Part shown: positions 7,566 to 16,028 of the stretch, one piece after another
Position numbering within the stretch: position 1 is the stretch's first letter
Layout: the number at the start of each line of letters is the position of its first letter
Origin: Leyella stercorea
GTDB lineage: Bacteria; Bacteroidota; Bacteroidia; Bacteroidales; Bacteroidaceae
NCBI RefSeq assembly: GCF_021531655.1
Contig: NZ_JADYUF010000026.1
Coordinates: 1-50,713 of the forward strand
Direction: 5' to 3'
DNA length: 50,713 nucleotides
The notes under the pieces: model-generated
Databases searched by the model: none
The model's input: the letters and a program-made list of their open reading frames with translations, nothing else
Told to the model about the DNA's origin: nothing
Position numbers and translations under genes: made by a program

Positions 7566-9503
7566 ATGAACAGAAATTATTTGTTTACGGCATTTTTTGC
7601 CGCAATGTTTACATTGAATGCCAATGCTCAGGGGTGCTTTAATGAGATGGAATACGGCAAGACACAAACCGTATTCCATCTCAACGCGTCTTCTACCCCC
7701 AAGCTTCGCCTGTACAAGAGCGGACAGGGAGGCAAACCCGTCAAGACCGTTAAGATGCGGGCTATAGGCAACGACCGTTGGGAAGCCACAGTCAAGGGCA
7801 ATCTTGCCGGCATGTTCTACACCTTCGACATAGGCAAGGGCGAGTGTCCCGGCACGTTTGCCAAGGCTGTAGGCGTCAACGGCAACCGTGGCGCAATACT
7901 GAATATGGCTGACACCAATCCTGAAGGATGGGCTGACGACCGTCGTCCGGCTCTTGCATCGCCTGCCGACCAGGTTATCTACGAGCTTCACGTGCGCGAC
8001 TTCTCCATTAGCCCTACTTCGGGCATGCAGCACCAGGGCAAGTATCTGGCTCTTGCCGAACCTCGCGCCATAGCCTATCTGAAGAGTCTCGGCATCAATG
8101 CCATCCACTTTCAGCCGCTCTTCGACTATGCTTCTGTAGACGAGACACAACTCCATCACCCACAATTCAACTGGGGTTACGACCCGAAAAACTACAATGT
8201 GCCCGAAGGCAGCTACTCGACAGACCCATATCGGCCAGAGGTGCGCATACGTGAGTTCAAGACAATGGTGCAGGCATTGCACAAGGCAGGCATCCGCGTA
8301 ATCTTCGACGCTGTGTATAATCATACGTTCGACATCGAAGGCAGCAACTTCCAGCGTACTTATCCCGACTATTACTATCGCAAGACAGCCGACGGACGTT
8401 ATTCAGACGGTTCGGGTTGTGGCAACGAGACGGCATCGGAGCGTCCGCTGATGCGTGAGTTTATGATCGAGAGCGTGAAGTACTGGATTAACGAATTTCA
8501 CATTGACGGATTCCGATTCGACCTTATGGGCGTTCACGACATCGAAACGATGAACCAGATACGTGCTGCTGTCGATGCAATCGACCCCACAATATATATA
8601 TATGGTGAGGGATGGAGCGCCGGAACGTGTGCCTATCCGCAGGAGAAGCTTGCTATGAAGGCTTCTACCTACAAGCTTAACGGCATCGGAGCGTTCAGCG
8701 ACGACATGCGCGATGCTCTTCGTGGTCCGTTCTCCGATGACACTAAGGGAGCATTCCTTGCCAGAATAAAGGGCGAGGAGGAGAGTCTGAAGTTCGGAAT
8801 AGTTGGCGGCATAGCCCATAATCAGGTGGACATGACTCGCGTCAACTACGACAAGAAGCCGTGGACCAACGAGCCAACACAGCAGATAAGCTATGTCAGC
8901 TGTCACGATGACATGTGTCTGGTGGACAGATTGAAGGCGAGCGTGCCCGGACTGAAAGACATGACACGCAGCCAAGCCGACCGACAGGCCGAACTCATAC
9001 GCCTCGACCTGCTGGCACAGACTGCAGTATTCACATCGCAGGGCGTGCCCTTCATGCTGGCAGGCGAGGAAATGCTACGCGACAAGAAAGGCGTGCACAA
9101 CAGTTTTTCGTCACCCGACAGCATCAACGAGTTCAACTGGGACAATCTGAAGCAATATCCGCAGGTGTTTGAGTATTATCGTGGCTTGATACAGCTTCGT
9201 AATAATCATCCCGCATTCCGCCTTGGCAAGGCAGAAGCCGTGAGAGAGCATCTGGAGTTTATTGCTACCGACGATTGTCTTGTAGCATTCCGACTGAAGA
9301 ACCTTGAAGGTATCGACTCGTGGAAAGACATCATCGTAGTGCTCAATGCCAACAAGGAGGCTAAGACAATAGCCATACCCGAAGGCGAATACACCGTAGC
9401 CTGCTGCAACGGAGTGATAAACGAGCATGGCATCGGACTCTCGTTCAATGCCTCCGAGGCTAAGGTTGATGCCCAGTCGGCATTGATACTCTATCAGAAG
9501 TAG
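7566..9503 (+). CDS. pulA: Type I pullulanase-like GH13 debranching enzyme, exported
   Basis: Predicted to cleave alpha-1,6 bonds of pullulan or branched maltodextrins. The 645 residues include a signal peptide (1-21, ending NANAQ), a CBM48-like domain (about 25-125) and a GH13 barrel. The pullulanase signature FNWGYDPKNYNVPEGSYSTD is present. Catalytic residues are D319 in FRFDLMG, E348 in YGEGWSAG and D448 in SCHDDM; the last motif usually reads SxHDN, so an Asp replaces the Asn here. There is no lipobox, so it is probably periplasmic. It begins 23 bp after the GH97 remnant, suggesting a shared transcript with malQ. Confidence 0.9.
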   Translation: MNRNYLFTAFFAAMFTLNANAQGCFNEMEYGKTQTVFHLNASSTPKLRLYKSGQGGKPVKTVKMRAIGNDRWEATVKGNLAGMFYTFDIGKGECPGTFAKAVGVNGNRGAILNMADTNPEGWADDRRPALASPADQVIYELHVRDFSISPTSGMQHQGKYLALAEPRAIAYLKSLGINAIHFQPLFDYASVDETQLHHPQFNWGYDPKNYNVPEGSYSTDPYRPEVRIREFKTMVQALHKAGIRVIFDAVYNHTFDIEGSNFQRTYPDYYYRKTADGRYSDGSGCGNETASERPLMREFMIESVKYWINEFHIDGFRFDLMGVHDIETMNQIRAAVDAIDPTIYIYGEGWSAGTCAYPQEKLAMKASTYKLNGIGAFSDDMRDALRGPFSDDTKGAFLARIKGEEESLKFGIVGGIAHNQVDMTRVNYDKKPWTNEPTQQISYVSCHDDMCLVDRLKASVPGLKDMTRSQADRQAELIRLDLLAQTAVFTSQGVPFMLAGEEMLRDKKGVHNSFSSPDSINEFNWDNLKQYPQVFEYYRGLIQLRNNHPAFRLGKAEAVREHLEFIATDDCLVAFRLKNLEGIDSWKDIIVVLNANKEAKTIAIPEGEYTVACCNGVINEHGIGLSFNASEAKVDAQSALILYQK

Positions 9504-9522
9504 AACTAATTAATTTATCATA

Positions 9523-9741
9523 AACTCTGAACTTTCGCAAGTTCAGAGAATTCAGTAGTTAAAGGAGTTAAGAAGTTCTTGCAAACAAGCGGCAAAGCCG
9601 AGCGAAGCCAAATGCTTATAATGCTATATCAAGCAAAACAATGCTAATGGCTTAACTCCTTAGCGACCGTAGGGCGCGAAGTTTCCTTGAGCCTTGCGAA
9701 AAACTCCTTAACTTCTTAACTACTTTCGCTTGCGAAACTTA
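9523..9741. repeat. Dispersed palindromic element, copy 1 (TTAAGAAGTTAAG family)
   Basis: About 215 bp between pulA and the neopullulanase gene. The ends are small hairpins (GAACTT-TCGC-AAGTTC on one side, TTTCGC-TT-GCGAAA on the other). Next inward are inverted arms built from AGTAGTTAAAGGAGTTAAG and CTTAACTTCTTAACTACT. The centre holds AAATGCTTATAATGCTATAT. The reverse complement matches 44067-44230 over nearly the whole length, apart from two insertions of about 30 bp in this copy. Confidence 0.85.
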
Positions 9742-9760
9742 AATTAAACCTAATAAGATA

Positions 9761-11686
9761 ATGAAGAAAAAACTTGTATCATTAATGATGCTTATGAGTG
9801 CTATGAGTTTGAACGCAGCGGTGACAGTCGACCGCATCGAACCTACCAACTGGTATGTAGGCATGAAGGATGCCTCACTGCAACTTATGGTGTACGGCAA
9901 GGATGTGCGCAACGCCGATGTGGAAGTGAAATATCCCGGAGTGCGTATCGATTCTATAGCACGACTCGACTCGCCCAACTATCTGTTGGTCTACCTCAAC
10001 CTTGAGGGTGCAAAGGCTGGCGAGATGACACTGAGTTTCAAGCAGGGCAAGCAGACCAAGAAGGTGAAGTACGAGCTGAAAGACCGCGCTATGGCAGGCG
10101 ACAAACGCATAGGCTTCAGCAACGAAGACGTGCTGTATATGCTCATGCCCGACCGCTTTGCCAACGGCAATGTGAAGAACGACGCTTTCAAGAACATGCG
10201 CGACAAGACATGCGACCGCTCGGCTCCAAGTCTGCGCCACGGAGGCGACCTTGAGGGAATACGCCAGCATCTCGACTACTTCAACGAGCTTGGAGTTACG
10301 GCGCTGTGGTTTACACCGGTTCTTGAGAACGACAGTCCGAGCAATGGCGTGAACTCAACCTATCACGGCTATGCCACTACCGACTACTATCGTGTAGACC
10401 CACGTTTCGGAACCAACGACGAGTATAAGCGTCTTGTGGACGAGGCTCACAGCAAGGGACTGAAGGTGGTGATGGACATGATTTTCAATCATTGCGGTTT
10501 CGACCATCCATGGGTAGCCGATATGCCCTCGAAGGACTGGTTTAACGCTCCCGAATGGCTCTCGCCCGAATATCAGACAGCCGAGCATCAGAAGAAACTG
10601 GACACTATGGACGGCAACGCCAAGGTCAACGACAAGTATCTGCAGACCAGCTATAAGCTTACGCCCGTGCTCGATCCGTATGCAAGCAAGGTAGACTTGC
10701 GTGAGACAGTAGACGGATGGTTCGTGCCTACAATGCCCGACCTCAACCAGCGCAACCCGCACGTCATGAAATATCTTATACAGAACAGCGAGTGGTGGAT
10801 AGAGACTGTAGGTATAGACGGCATCCGTATGGACACATATCCGTATGCCGACCGCGACGGAATGGCACTCTGGATGAAGACACTCGACCGGGAATATCCC
10901 AACTTCAACACCGTTGGCGAGACGTGGGTGACCGAACCTGCCTATACGGCAGCATGGCAGAAGGACAGCAAACTGTCGGACAAGAACAGCTATCTGAAGA
11001 CTGTCATGGACTTCGCCTTCTTCGACCGCATCAATCAGGCTAAGCGTGAGGAGACCGATGATTGGTGGAACGGAATGAACCGCATATACAACGTGCTGTG
11101 CTACGACTACCTTTATCCTAACCCAAAGAGCGTGATGGCTTTCGTAGAGAATCACGACACCGACCGATTCTTAGGCGATGGCAAGGATACTCTGGCTCTT
11201 AAGCAGGCATTGGCGCTGCTGTTGACCATCAACCGTACCCCACAGCTATACTACGGTACTGAGGTGCTGATGAACGGAACCAAGAGCGTTACTGACGGCA
11301 ACGTGCGTAAGGACTTCCCTGGAGGTTGGGCTGACGACAAGCAGAATGCCTTCACGGCAGAAGGACGTACCAAGGCGCAGAACGATATGTTCCGCTGGAC
11401 AAGCCGACTGCTGCATTGGCGTCAGGGCAACGAGGTGATAACAAAGGGCACACAGACACAGTTCTGCACGCATAAGGGCATTTACGTCGTAGCACGCCAG
11501 TATAAAGGCAAGAGCGTTATGACCGTTATCAACGGTAAGAAAGAGACTGCCGAACTCGATGTGAAGCGTTATGCCGAGATAATAGGCGATGCCCAAAAGG
11601 CTGTAGACGTGACAACTGGATGCAACGTCGTAATCAGTCATAACGTGAAATTACGTCCGCGCCAGACCATGGTATTGGAGTTTTGA
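9761..11686 (+). CDS. SusA-like neopullulanase / cyclomaltodextrinase (GH13), exported
   Basis: Hydrolyses cyclodextrins, pullulan or maltooligosaccharides, probably in the periplasm. The 641 residues start with a signal peptide (1-20, ending SLNAA), then a cyclomaltodextrinase N-terminal domain (about 22-110, IEPTNWYVGMKDASLQLMVYG) and the GH13 barrel with HGGDLEGIRQHLDYFNELGV. Catalytic residues are D358 in IRMDTYP, E387 in VGETW and D466 in ENHDTDR. Bacteroides SusA is similar in size (about 617). It lies 257 bp after pulA, separated by a palindromic element, so co-expression with the upstream genes is uncertain. No lipobox is seen, so it is unlikely to be a surface SusG-type amylase. Confidence 0.92.
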   Translation: MKKKLVSLMMLMSAMSLNAAVTVDRIEPTNWYVGMKDASLQLMVYGKDVRNADVEVKYPGVRIDSIARLDSPNYLLVYLNLEGAKAGEMTLSFKQGKQTKKVKYELKDRAMAGDKRIGFSNEDVLYMLMPDRFANGNVKNDAFKNMRDKTCDRSAPSLRHGGDLEGIRQHLDYFNELGVTALWFTPVLENDSPSNGVNSTYHGYATTDYYRVDPRFGTNDEYKRLVDEAHSKGLKVVMDMIFNHCGFDHPWVADMPSKDWFNAPEWLSPEYQTAEHQKKLDTMDGNAKVNDKYLQTSYKLTPVLDPYASKVDLRETVDGWFVPTMPDLNQRNPHVMKYLIQNSEWWIETVGIDGIRMDTYPYADRDGMALWMKTLDREYPNFNTVGETWVTEPAYTAAWQKDSKLSDKNSYLKTVMDFAFFDRINQAKREETDDWWNGMNRIYNVLCYDYLYPNPKSVMAFVENHDTDRFLGDGKDTLALKQALALLLTINRTPQLYYGTEVLMNGTKSVTDGNVRKDFPGGWADDKQNAFTAEGRTKAQNDMFRWTSRLLHWRQGNEVITKGTQTQFCTHKGIYVVARQYKGKSVMTVINGKKETAELDVKRYAEIIGDAQKAVDVTTGCNVVISHNVKLRPRQTMVLEF

Positions 11687-11845
11687 TGTACAATATTTGC
11701 ATTTCTAACGCTCAATACTGCGAGTTGAACGCACAACGAAATCTTTTGCTCGAAATTCTCGAGTTTTGAGCGTGCAGAACTTAACCTTTTTATATACATA
11801 ATGTTACGGCATTAGTGGAGTGAGGTGTGCAAAAAACGCAGACGC

Positions 11846-11932
11846 AAAAGGACTCCTTTTCTTTGCAAAAGGGCAACTTTAGCACTCCGAAAGGACAACT
11901 TTAGCACTCCAATTGAGCCTCCGCTGCAACAC
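11846..11932. repeat. Degenerate 22-bp repeat array, family A copy 1
   Basis: Units begin at 11846 (21 bp), 11867, 11889 and 11911, then run into the hairpin at 11933. The first unit carries the AAAAGGACTCCTTTT core; the middle two have drifted to an AACTTTAGCACTCC core but keep the 22-bp spacing. Cleaner copies are at 22140 and 37208. Confidence 0.7.
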
Positions 11933-11990
11933 AAAAGGGCTTCTTTGACTTCCAGATGTTATCGTTTGGAAGGCAAAGAAGCCCTTTTTG
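11933..11990. terminator. Strong hairpin, probable terminator
   Basis: AAAAGGGCTTCTTTG (11933-11947) pairs with CAAAGAAGCCCTTTT (11974-11988), a 15-bp perfect stem followed by T. It probably ends the neopullulanase transcript. The left arm is also the last unit of the family A array. Confidence 0.6.
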
Positions 11991-12210
11991 CGTGTATAGA
12001 AGATATTCTACAACTGTCAAAACCTATAATATCCGCCCCTGAATTCTCTATAATCGATTTTTCGTTTGTAACACTTTTTTACTGCCTGTACGATATTTGT
12101 ATTGATTCAATTATGAACCTATAAGTAGCGGAGGTCTCCGGCCTCCGCAGCACCAAGTCGAATACAAATCATCATTACTAACAATAGTATTTGTATCATT
12201 GATTGCTGAG

Positions 12211-12443
12211 TGTGTGTCAAAACTCAATTATACGGGCTGAAAGCCCAATAAGCACATAGGAGGGTGTGTCAAAACTCCCTCAAAAGCATTAATTATCAAT
12301 GCTTTTGCCCTTACAGGGCGCATTGTTTTTGGTGGCTTTTTACCTCAGGGCGTTCTTGCTTAGGCAAGCGGCAGAGCCGAGCGGCCCTGGGCTATGTGCT
12401 TCTGCCCCCTTTCGGGGCGTACTGCTGTGACTTTTGCACACCC
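12211..12443. repeat. Large GTGTGTCAAAA palindromic repeat, copy 1
   Basis: It starts GTGTGTCAAAACTC and ends GACTTTTGCACACCC. Internal segments are shared with 15727-15979, including GGGCTGAAAGCCCAA, TTGCTTAGGCAAGCGGCAGA and GCGGCCCTGGGCTATG. This copy has an internal rearrangement, with a second GTGTGTCAAAACTCC in the middle. Confidence 0.75.
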
Positions 12444-12513
12444 ACTACTATATTAACTTGTTACATTAAGTAACAGTTCAAAATTATCTTTACATATATA
12501 GGAGGAGAGTGTG

Positions 12514-12662
12514 CTCAATAATTACAATAAGCTTGACGCACGCTCCCAGTACCGTTTTCAGTATCACCTAACTGGTACTGGAGTTTCATATAGGTGGTAC
12601 TGGAGTTTCACTTATGTGGTACTGGAGTGTTACTCATGTGGTACTGGCAAAGAACTTATATG
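12514..12662 (+). repeat. Dispersed repeat with 22-bp GGTACTGGAGTTTCA units, family B copy 1
   Basis: A leader (CTCAATAATTACAATAAGC, then a CCAGTACC arm) is followed by units at 12574, 12596 and 12618 and a partial unit at 12640, exactly 22 bp apart. Each unit has a core of about 15 bp, GGTACTGGAGTTTCA or a near variant, and 7 varying bases. A nearly identical inverted copy lies at 50225-50372. Confidence 0.85.
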
Positions 12663-12733
12663 CTTCAAACCGAACATGGCGCATTATGAGCGGACATCTG
12701 TTATTTTAATTGAACTTGCGAAAGTTCAGAATC

Positions 12734-13666
12734 TTATTTAATAGGTTCGACGTGTATTATCACGAATGTACCCTCGCCGAGTTGCTCCTTCAGTTTCTTT
12801 TCCATGGCACGAGTGATGTCGTGAGCCTTGTCGAGAGTCATCTGTCCGTCCATACGCACATGAACCTCAATAGAGGAACGGTTGCCTATTTTGCGTGTGC
12901 GCAGATTGTGTGGATCCTTTACGCCGTCGAACGAGAGCAGGGTCTTGATAATATCTTCTTCAACAGGTTCGGGCAGAGAGTTCTCCACAAGTTCGCCAAG
13001 ACTCGGACGCAACTGTTCGATAGATGCGTGGATGATGAGAATGCTCACGATAAGGGCTGCAATGGGGTCGAGTATGGTCCAGTGTGAGCCAAGTGCCAAG
13101 GCTCCACCGATGCCTATTGCCGTGCCAATTGACGAGAGGGCATCGCTGCGATGGTGCCATGCATTGGCTACGACAGCTTGCGACTGCAACTGTCTGCCCT
13201 GCTTGCGCGTGTATTGAAACAACGCCTCCTTGACTACTATAGACAATATGGCAGCCACGAACGCTATCCAGCCCGGCGACTGCAGCGTGCCACCGTTAAG
13301 GCACGACCATATCTGAGTGATGCTGTTCCACATGATGCCCAATCCAACAAACAGCAGCATCAGCCCGATAATGGTTGTAGCGAGAGTCTCATACTTGCCG
13401 TGTCCGTACTCATGTCCGCGGTCTTGCGGCTTGCTCGATATGCGCACGAAGGCAATAACGATGAAGTCGGTGATAAGGTCGCTGAGCGAGTGTATGCCAT
13501 CGGCTATCATTGCCGAGCTGCGTCCAATGATGCCAGCCAGCAGTTTGAAGAGGCAGAGCAGTATGTTTGCCACGGCTCCATATATCGTGACGCGGTAGAT
13601 TTTGCGTTCGCGCTCGTTGTTTTGTGTGCTCTCTGTACGAGGGCACGGATTGTTGGTATAAACCAT
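12734..13666 (-). CDS. Cation diffusion facilitator (CDF) family metal exporter
   Basis: Inner-membrane antiporter that exports divalent metals such as Zn2+, Fe2+, Co2+ or Mn2+ against protons. The 310 residues have about six membrane segments and both metal-site motifs, one in segment 2 (MIADGIHSLSDLITD) and one in segment 5 (NAWHHRSDALSS). A C-terminal cytoplasmic ZT-dimer-like domain follows (about 230-310, RKIGNRSSIEVHVRMDG). The HHRSD arrangement is common in the broad FieF/MMT1-like group, so the preferred metal cannot be given. It is transcribed alone, away from nagB, with a putative -7 element at 13788-13795. Confidence 0.93.
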   Translation of the reverse strand: MVYTNNPCPRTESTQNNERERKIYRVTIYGAVANILLCLFKLLAGIIGRSSAMIADGIHSLSDLITDFIVIAFVRISSKPQDRGHEYGHGKYETLATTIIGLMLLFVGLGIMWNSITQIWSCLNGGTLQSPGWIAFVAAILSIVVKEALFQYTRKQGRQLQSQAVVANAWHHRSDALSSIGTAIGIGGALALGSHWTILDPIAALIVSILIIHASIEQLRPSLGELVENSLPEPVEEDIIKTLLSFDGVKDPHNLRTRKIGNRSSIEVHVRMDGQMTLDKAHDITRAMEKKLKEQLGEGTFVIIHVEPIK

Positions 13667-13846
13667 AATGTCTTAAATTCTAATGTTATTGAATAAATTT
13701 AATAAGTCACTTCTGCGTGAAGTGTTTCTTACGCTTTATTTGTCACAAACAGCATGCCATTGGGTGCTGTTATGTGTATGAATGGTGCAAAAATACGAAA
13801 TTGTGTTTAAAAATTGATGTTAAGCAACTAATTTTGTTTGATAATC

Positions 13847-13877
13847 TTTGACGTTATAGATTAAATGAGTATCTTTG
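13847..13877 (+). promoter_or_regulatory. nagB promoter
   Basis: TTTG, 19 bp, then TATCTTTG matches the Bacteroidota primary sigma-factor consensus exactly. It lies about 200 bp before the nagB start. Confidence 0.7.
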
Positions 13878-14006
13878 TATGGATAAAGACAAGCTATGAA
13901 TTGTGACGCCTGAATAAATAGGGCGCCAAGTCGTATTAGTTTGGAAAAACCGATTTTCAACTAACAAATGACTGCTTATTTAGTTACAACTACTACAACA
14001 ATCAAC

Positions 14007-14037
14007 AGCGTGTCCCGATGTGACTTCGGGACACGCT
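14007..14037 (+). promoter_or_regulatory. Stable hairpin in the nagB leader
   Basis: AGCGTGTCCCGA pairs perfectly with TCGGGACACGCT (12 bp, 7-nt loop), 39 bp before the nagB ATG. Only a short T stretch (TTTC) follows, so it may be an attenuator, an RNA-stabilising structure or the terminator of a small leader RNA. No known riboswitch class was recognised. Confidence 0.6.
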
Positions 14038-14076
14038 TTCAAAACGCTAATCAAATTTTATTAAAACAAAAATATT

Positions 14077-14868
14077 ATGAGACTTATTATTGAAAAGGAT
14101 TATGATCAGCTCTCAAAGTGGGCTGCTGAGCATGTAATTGAGCGTATCAACAAGTTCAATCCGACACCCGACCACAAGTTCGTGCTCGGTCTGCCGACTG
14201 GTTCTTCACCTATCGGAATGTACCATGCATTGGCTGAGGCTTGCAAGGAGGGACGTGTTTCGTTCAAGAATGTCCTCACTTTCAATATGGACGAGTATGT
14301 AGGTCTGCCCGAGTCACACCCGGAGAGCTACCACTCATTCATGGCTAAGAACTTCTTCGACCATGTTGACTGCCCGAAGGAGAACATCCACATCCTCAAT
14401 GGCAACGCCGAGGACTTGGAGGCTGAGTGCGCACGTTACGAGCAGATGATCGTTGAGGCTGGTGGTATCGACCTCTTCATCGGTGGTATCGGTCCTGACG
14501 GCCACATCGCTTTCAACGAGCCGGGTTCTTCACTCACATCACGTACACGTATGAAGACTCTTACAACTGACACTATCGTTGCCAACTCTCGTTTCTTCGA
14601 CAACGACGTGAAGAAGGTTCCTACAACAGCTCTCACAGTAGGTGTAGGTACTGTAATGTCTGCACGTGAGGTTATGATCCTCGTTAATGGCCACAACAAG
14701 ACACGCGCTCTCCAGGCTGCTGTTGAGGGTCCGGTTACTCAGATGTGGACTATCTCTGTTCTGCAGATGCACCAGCACGGTATCATCGTAGCTGACGAGG
14801 CTGCTACTGAGGAGCTCAAGGTTGGAACATACCGCTACTTCAAGGATATCGAGAAGAACAACCTCTAA
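14077..14868 (+). CDS. nagB: Glucosamine-6-phosphate deaminase
   Basis: Cytoplasmic enzyme converting glucosamine-6-phosphate to fructose-6-phosphate and ammonia, the last step of amino-sugar breakdown before glycolysis. At 263 residues it is close to E. coli NagB (266). Key residues occur at the same numbers as in E. coli: D72 in NMDEYVGLP, and D141, H143 and E148 in [14 protein letters not shown]. The phosphate-binding LPTGSSP lies at 39-45. The gene favours synonymous codons typical of highly expressed genes. A small CBM9-like gene follows 13 bp after the stop, probably on the same transcript. The long structured leader suggests post-transcriptional control. It could process GlcNAc released by the GH20 of this window; nagA is not here. 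Confidence 0.97.
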   Translation: MRLIIEKDYDQLSKWAAEHVIERINKFNPTPDHKFVLGLPTGSSPIGMYHALAEACKEGRVSFKNVLTFNMDEYVGLPESHPESYHSFMAKNFFDHVDCPKENIHILNGNAEDLEAECARYEQMIVEAGGIDLFIGGIGPDGHIAFNEPGSSLTSRTRMKTLTTDTIVANSRFFDNDVKKVPTTALTVGVGTVMSAREVMILVNGHNKTRALQAAVEGPVTQMWTISVLQMHQHGIIVADEAATEELKVGTYRYFKDIEKNNL

Positions 14869-14881
14869 TCCTATTACGTCT

Positions 14882-15538
14882 ATGCCTAAAGCATTGAACA
14901 TAAAGAAAATCTCAGCTGCCTCGGTCGAGGCGGCTGAGATTTGCCGTATTATGGACGAGGCTCAAATTGAGTTCGTTCAGGTAGACAACCACTGTTGGGC
15001 TGCCGATTTCTCCTACAAGCCGAAGTTTGAGGTGCGTATGGCTCACAATGGCAGCCAGCTGCTCATCAACTATCGCGTCACTGAGGAGTGCGTGCGTGCC
15101 GTTGCACCGCACGACGATGGCAACGTTTGGGAGGATTCGTGCTGCGAACTGTTCCTCTCGCCAGTCGCTGACGGCACCTATTATAATATGGAGTGCAACG
15201 CAGCCGGCACATTGCTCATCGGTTTCGGTCCCAGTCGTGAGGGACGCGAGCGTGCTCAGCAGGCTGTTCTTGACAAGGTGCAGCGCTGGTCGACAATGGG
15301 TCGTGAGCCGTTCGACAACATTGAGGGTGAGCGTACATGGCAGTTGTGTCTGGCTGTGCCCGTTGAGGCTTACTATCGTCATAATCTTAAGAGCTTCGAC
15401 GGCTTGCACGTGAAGGGCAATGTGTATAAGTGTGGCGACATGCTGCCTCATCCTCACTTCCTCTCGCTCTTCCCAATCGACCTGCCTAAGCCCGACTTCC
15501 ATCGTCCCGACTTCTTCGGTGATGTGGTGTTTGAATAA
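14882..15538 (+). CDS. CBM9-like (carbohydrate-binding family 9-like) protein, no signal peptide
   Basis: A 218-residue protein resembling the CBM9-like/DOMON-type domains common in Bacteroidota (FEVRMAHNGSQLLINYRVTEECVRA, split here as FEVRMAH and LLINYRVTEE; WEDSCCELFLSP; CGDMLPHPHFLSLFPIDLPKPDF split as MLPHPHFLSLFPID). The ATG at 14882 is chosen because it follows the nagB stop by 13 bp and begins MPKALNIKK; a longer frame to 14822 would overlap nagB. There is no signal peptide, membrane segment or enzyme motif. Role unknown; linkage to nagB suggests amino-sugar or stored-glycan metabolism, but that is inference. Confidence 0.75.
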   Translation: MPKALNIKKISAASVEAAEICRIMDEAQIEFVQVDNHCWAADFSYKPKFEVRMAHNGSQLLINYRVTEECVRAVAPHDDGNVWEDSCCELFLSPVADGTYYNMECNAAGTLLIGFGPSREGRERAQQAVLDKVQRWSTMGREPFDNIEGERTWQLCLAVPVEAYYRHNLKSFDGLHVKGNVYKCGDMLPHPHFLSLFPIDLPKPDFHRPDFFGDVVFE

Positions 15539-15586
15539 AGTGAATTCATAGAATATTTACAGATAACACTTCTATAATATATTTAA

Positions 15587-15722
15587 CTGAACTTTAGCAA
15601 GTTCATAGAATTCAGAAGTTAAAGAGGTTAGCGCTCCCTACGGTCGCTAGAATTTATAGCCATTACCCTTTTTGCTGAATATCCAGCTATAAGACATACG
15701 GCTTTAAATTCTATAACTTCTA
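15587..15722. repeat. Dispersed palindromic element, diverged copy 2
   Basis: It shares the GAACTT(TAGC)AAGTTC end hairpin, the AATTCAGAAGTTAAAG arm start and a middle GCGCTCCCTACGGTCGCTA with the copies at 9523 and 44067. Its inner stem is different but still pairs: TAGAATTTATAGCC with GGCTTTAAATTCTA. Confidence 0.65.
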
Positions 15723-15726
15723 CAGA

Positions 15727-15979
15727 GGATGTGTCAAAAGTCAAACAAAGCGGGCTGAAAGCCCAAAAAGCACATAGCCCAGGGCAGCGCCTTGGGTGTA
15801 CGGAAGGAAAATAGCAAAACGCCCTGCAAGGGCAAAAGCATTGATAATTAACGCTTTTGCCCTTGCAGGGCGCATTGGTATTTGTGATACTTTTACCCAG
15901 GGTGTTCTTGCTTAGGCAAGCGGCAGAGCCGAGCGGCCCTGGGCTATGGGCTCGTACTGCTGTGACTTTTGCACACCCT
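15727..15979. repeat. Large GTGTCAAAA palindromic repeat, copy 2
   Basis: About 250 bp that is almost wholly self-complementary. The nested pairs are GTGTCAAAAGTCA with TGACTTTTGCACAC, CATAGCCCAGGGC with GCCCTGGGCTATG, and CGCCCTGCAAGGGCAAAAGC with GCTTTTGCCCTTGCAGGGCG. It could form a very long hairpin or cruciform. Confidence 0.8.
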
Positions 15980-16028
15980 CTATATCTATGCTATTTGTTT
16001 GCCTATTTGTTTTTATTCCGGCAAACTC

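Larger units (their letters stand above)
11687..12733. other. 1-kb repeat-rich spacer between convergent genes
   Basis: It lies between the neopullulanase gene and the leftward CDF gene. It holds 22-bp repeats of family A (11846-11932), a terminator-like hairpin (11933-11990), a small hairpin at about 12128-12148 (GCGGAGG...CCTCCGC), part of a large palindromic repeat (12211-12443) and a family B repeat (12514-12662). The short open frames here are made of repeat sequence and do not look like genes. Confidence 0.8.
13667..14076. promoter_or_regulatory. Divergent CDF-nagB regulatory region with long nagB leader
   Basis: Leftward CAAAAATA (13788-13795, read as TATTTTTG) is a candidate CDF -7 element. 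Rightward TTTG (13847-13850), a 19-bp spacer and TATCTTTG (13870-13877) form a consensus promoter for nagB. The leader from about 13884 to 14076 is near 190 nt and contains GCGCC-rich pairing near 13901-13930 and a strong hairpin at 14007-14037. Confidence 0.7.
15539..16028. other. Repeat-filled spacer
   Basis: It holds a diverged copy of the TTAAGAAGTTAAG palindromic element (15587-15722) and a full copy of the large GTGTCAAAA palindrome (15727-15979). I see no gene. The short frame starting near 15857 is repeat sequence. Confidence 0.75.

Noticed and set aside
10355..11155. Minus-strand frame (266 codons) in the neopullulanase gene
   Set aside because: Antisense shadow with no signal peptide or family motif.
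11846..12662. 22-bp arrays as CRISPR
   Set aside because: The variable parts are only 6-7 bp, cores are 15-16 bp, units number four, and no cas genes are present.
11825..12741. Small plus-strand frames in the post-neopullulanase spacer
   Set aside because: They are composed of dispersed repeat sequence shared with non-coding places elsewhere in the window.
14007..14037. glmS-type ribozyme or known riboswitch before nagB
   Set aside because: Only one simple hairpin is evident; the expected conserved core of glmS or other named classes was not seen.
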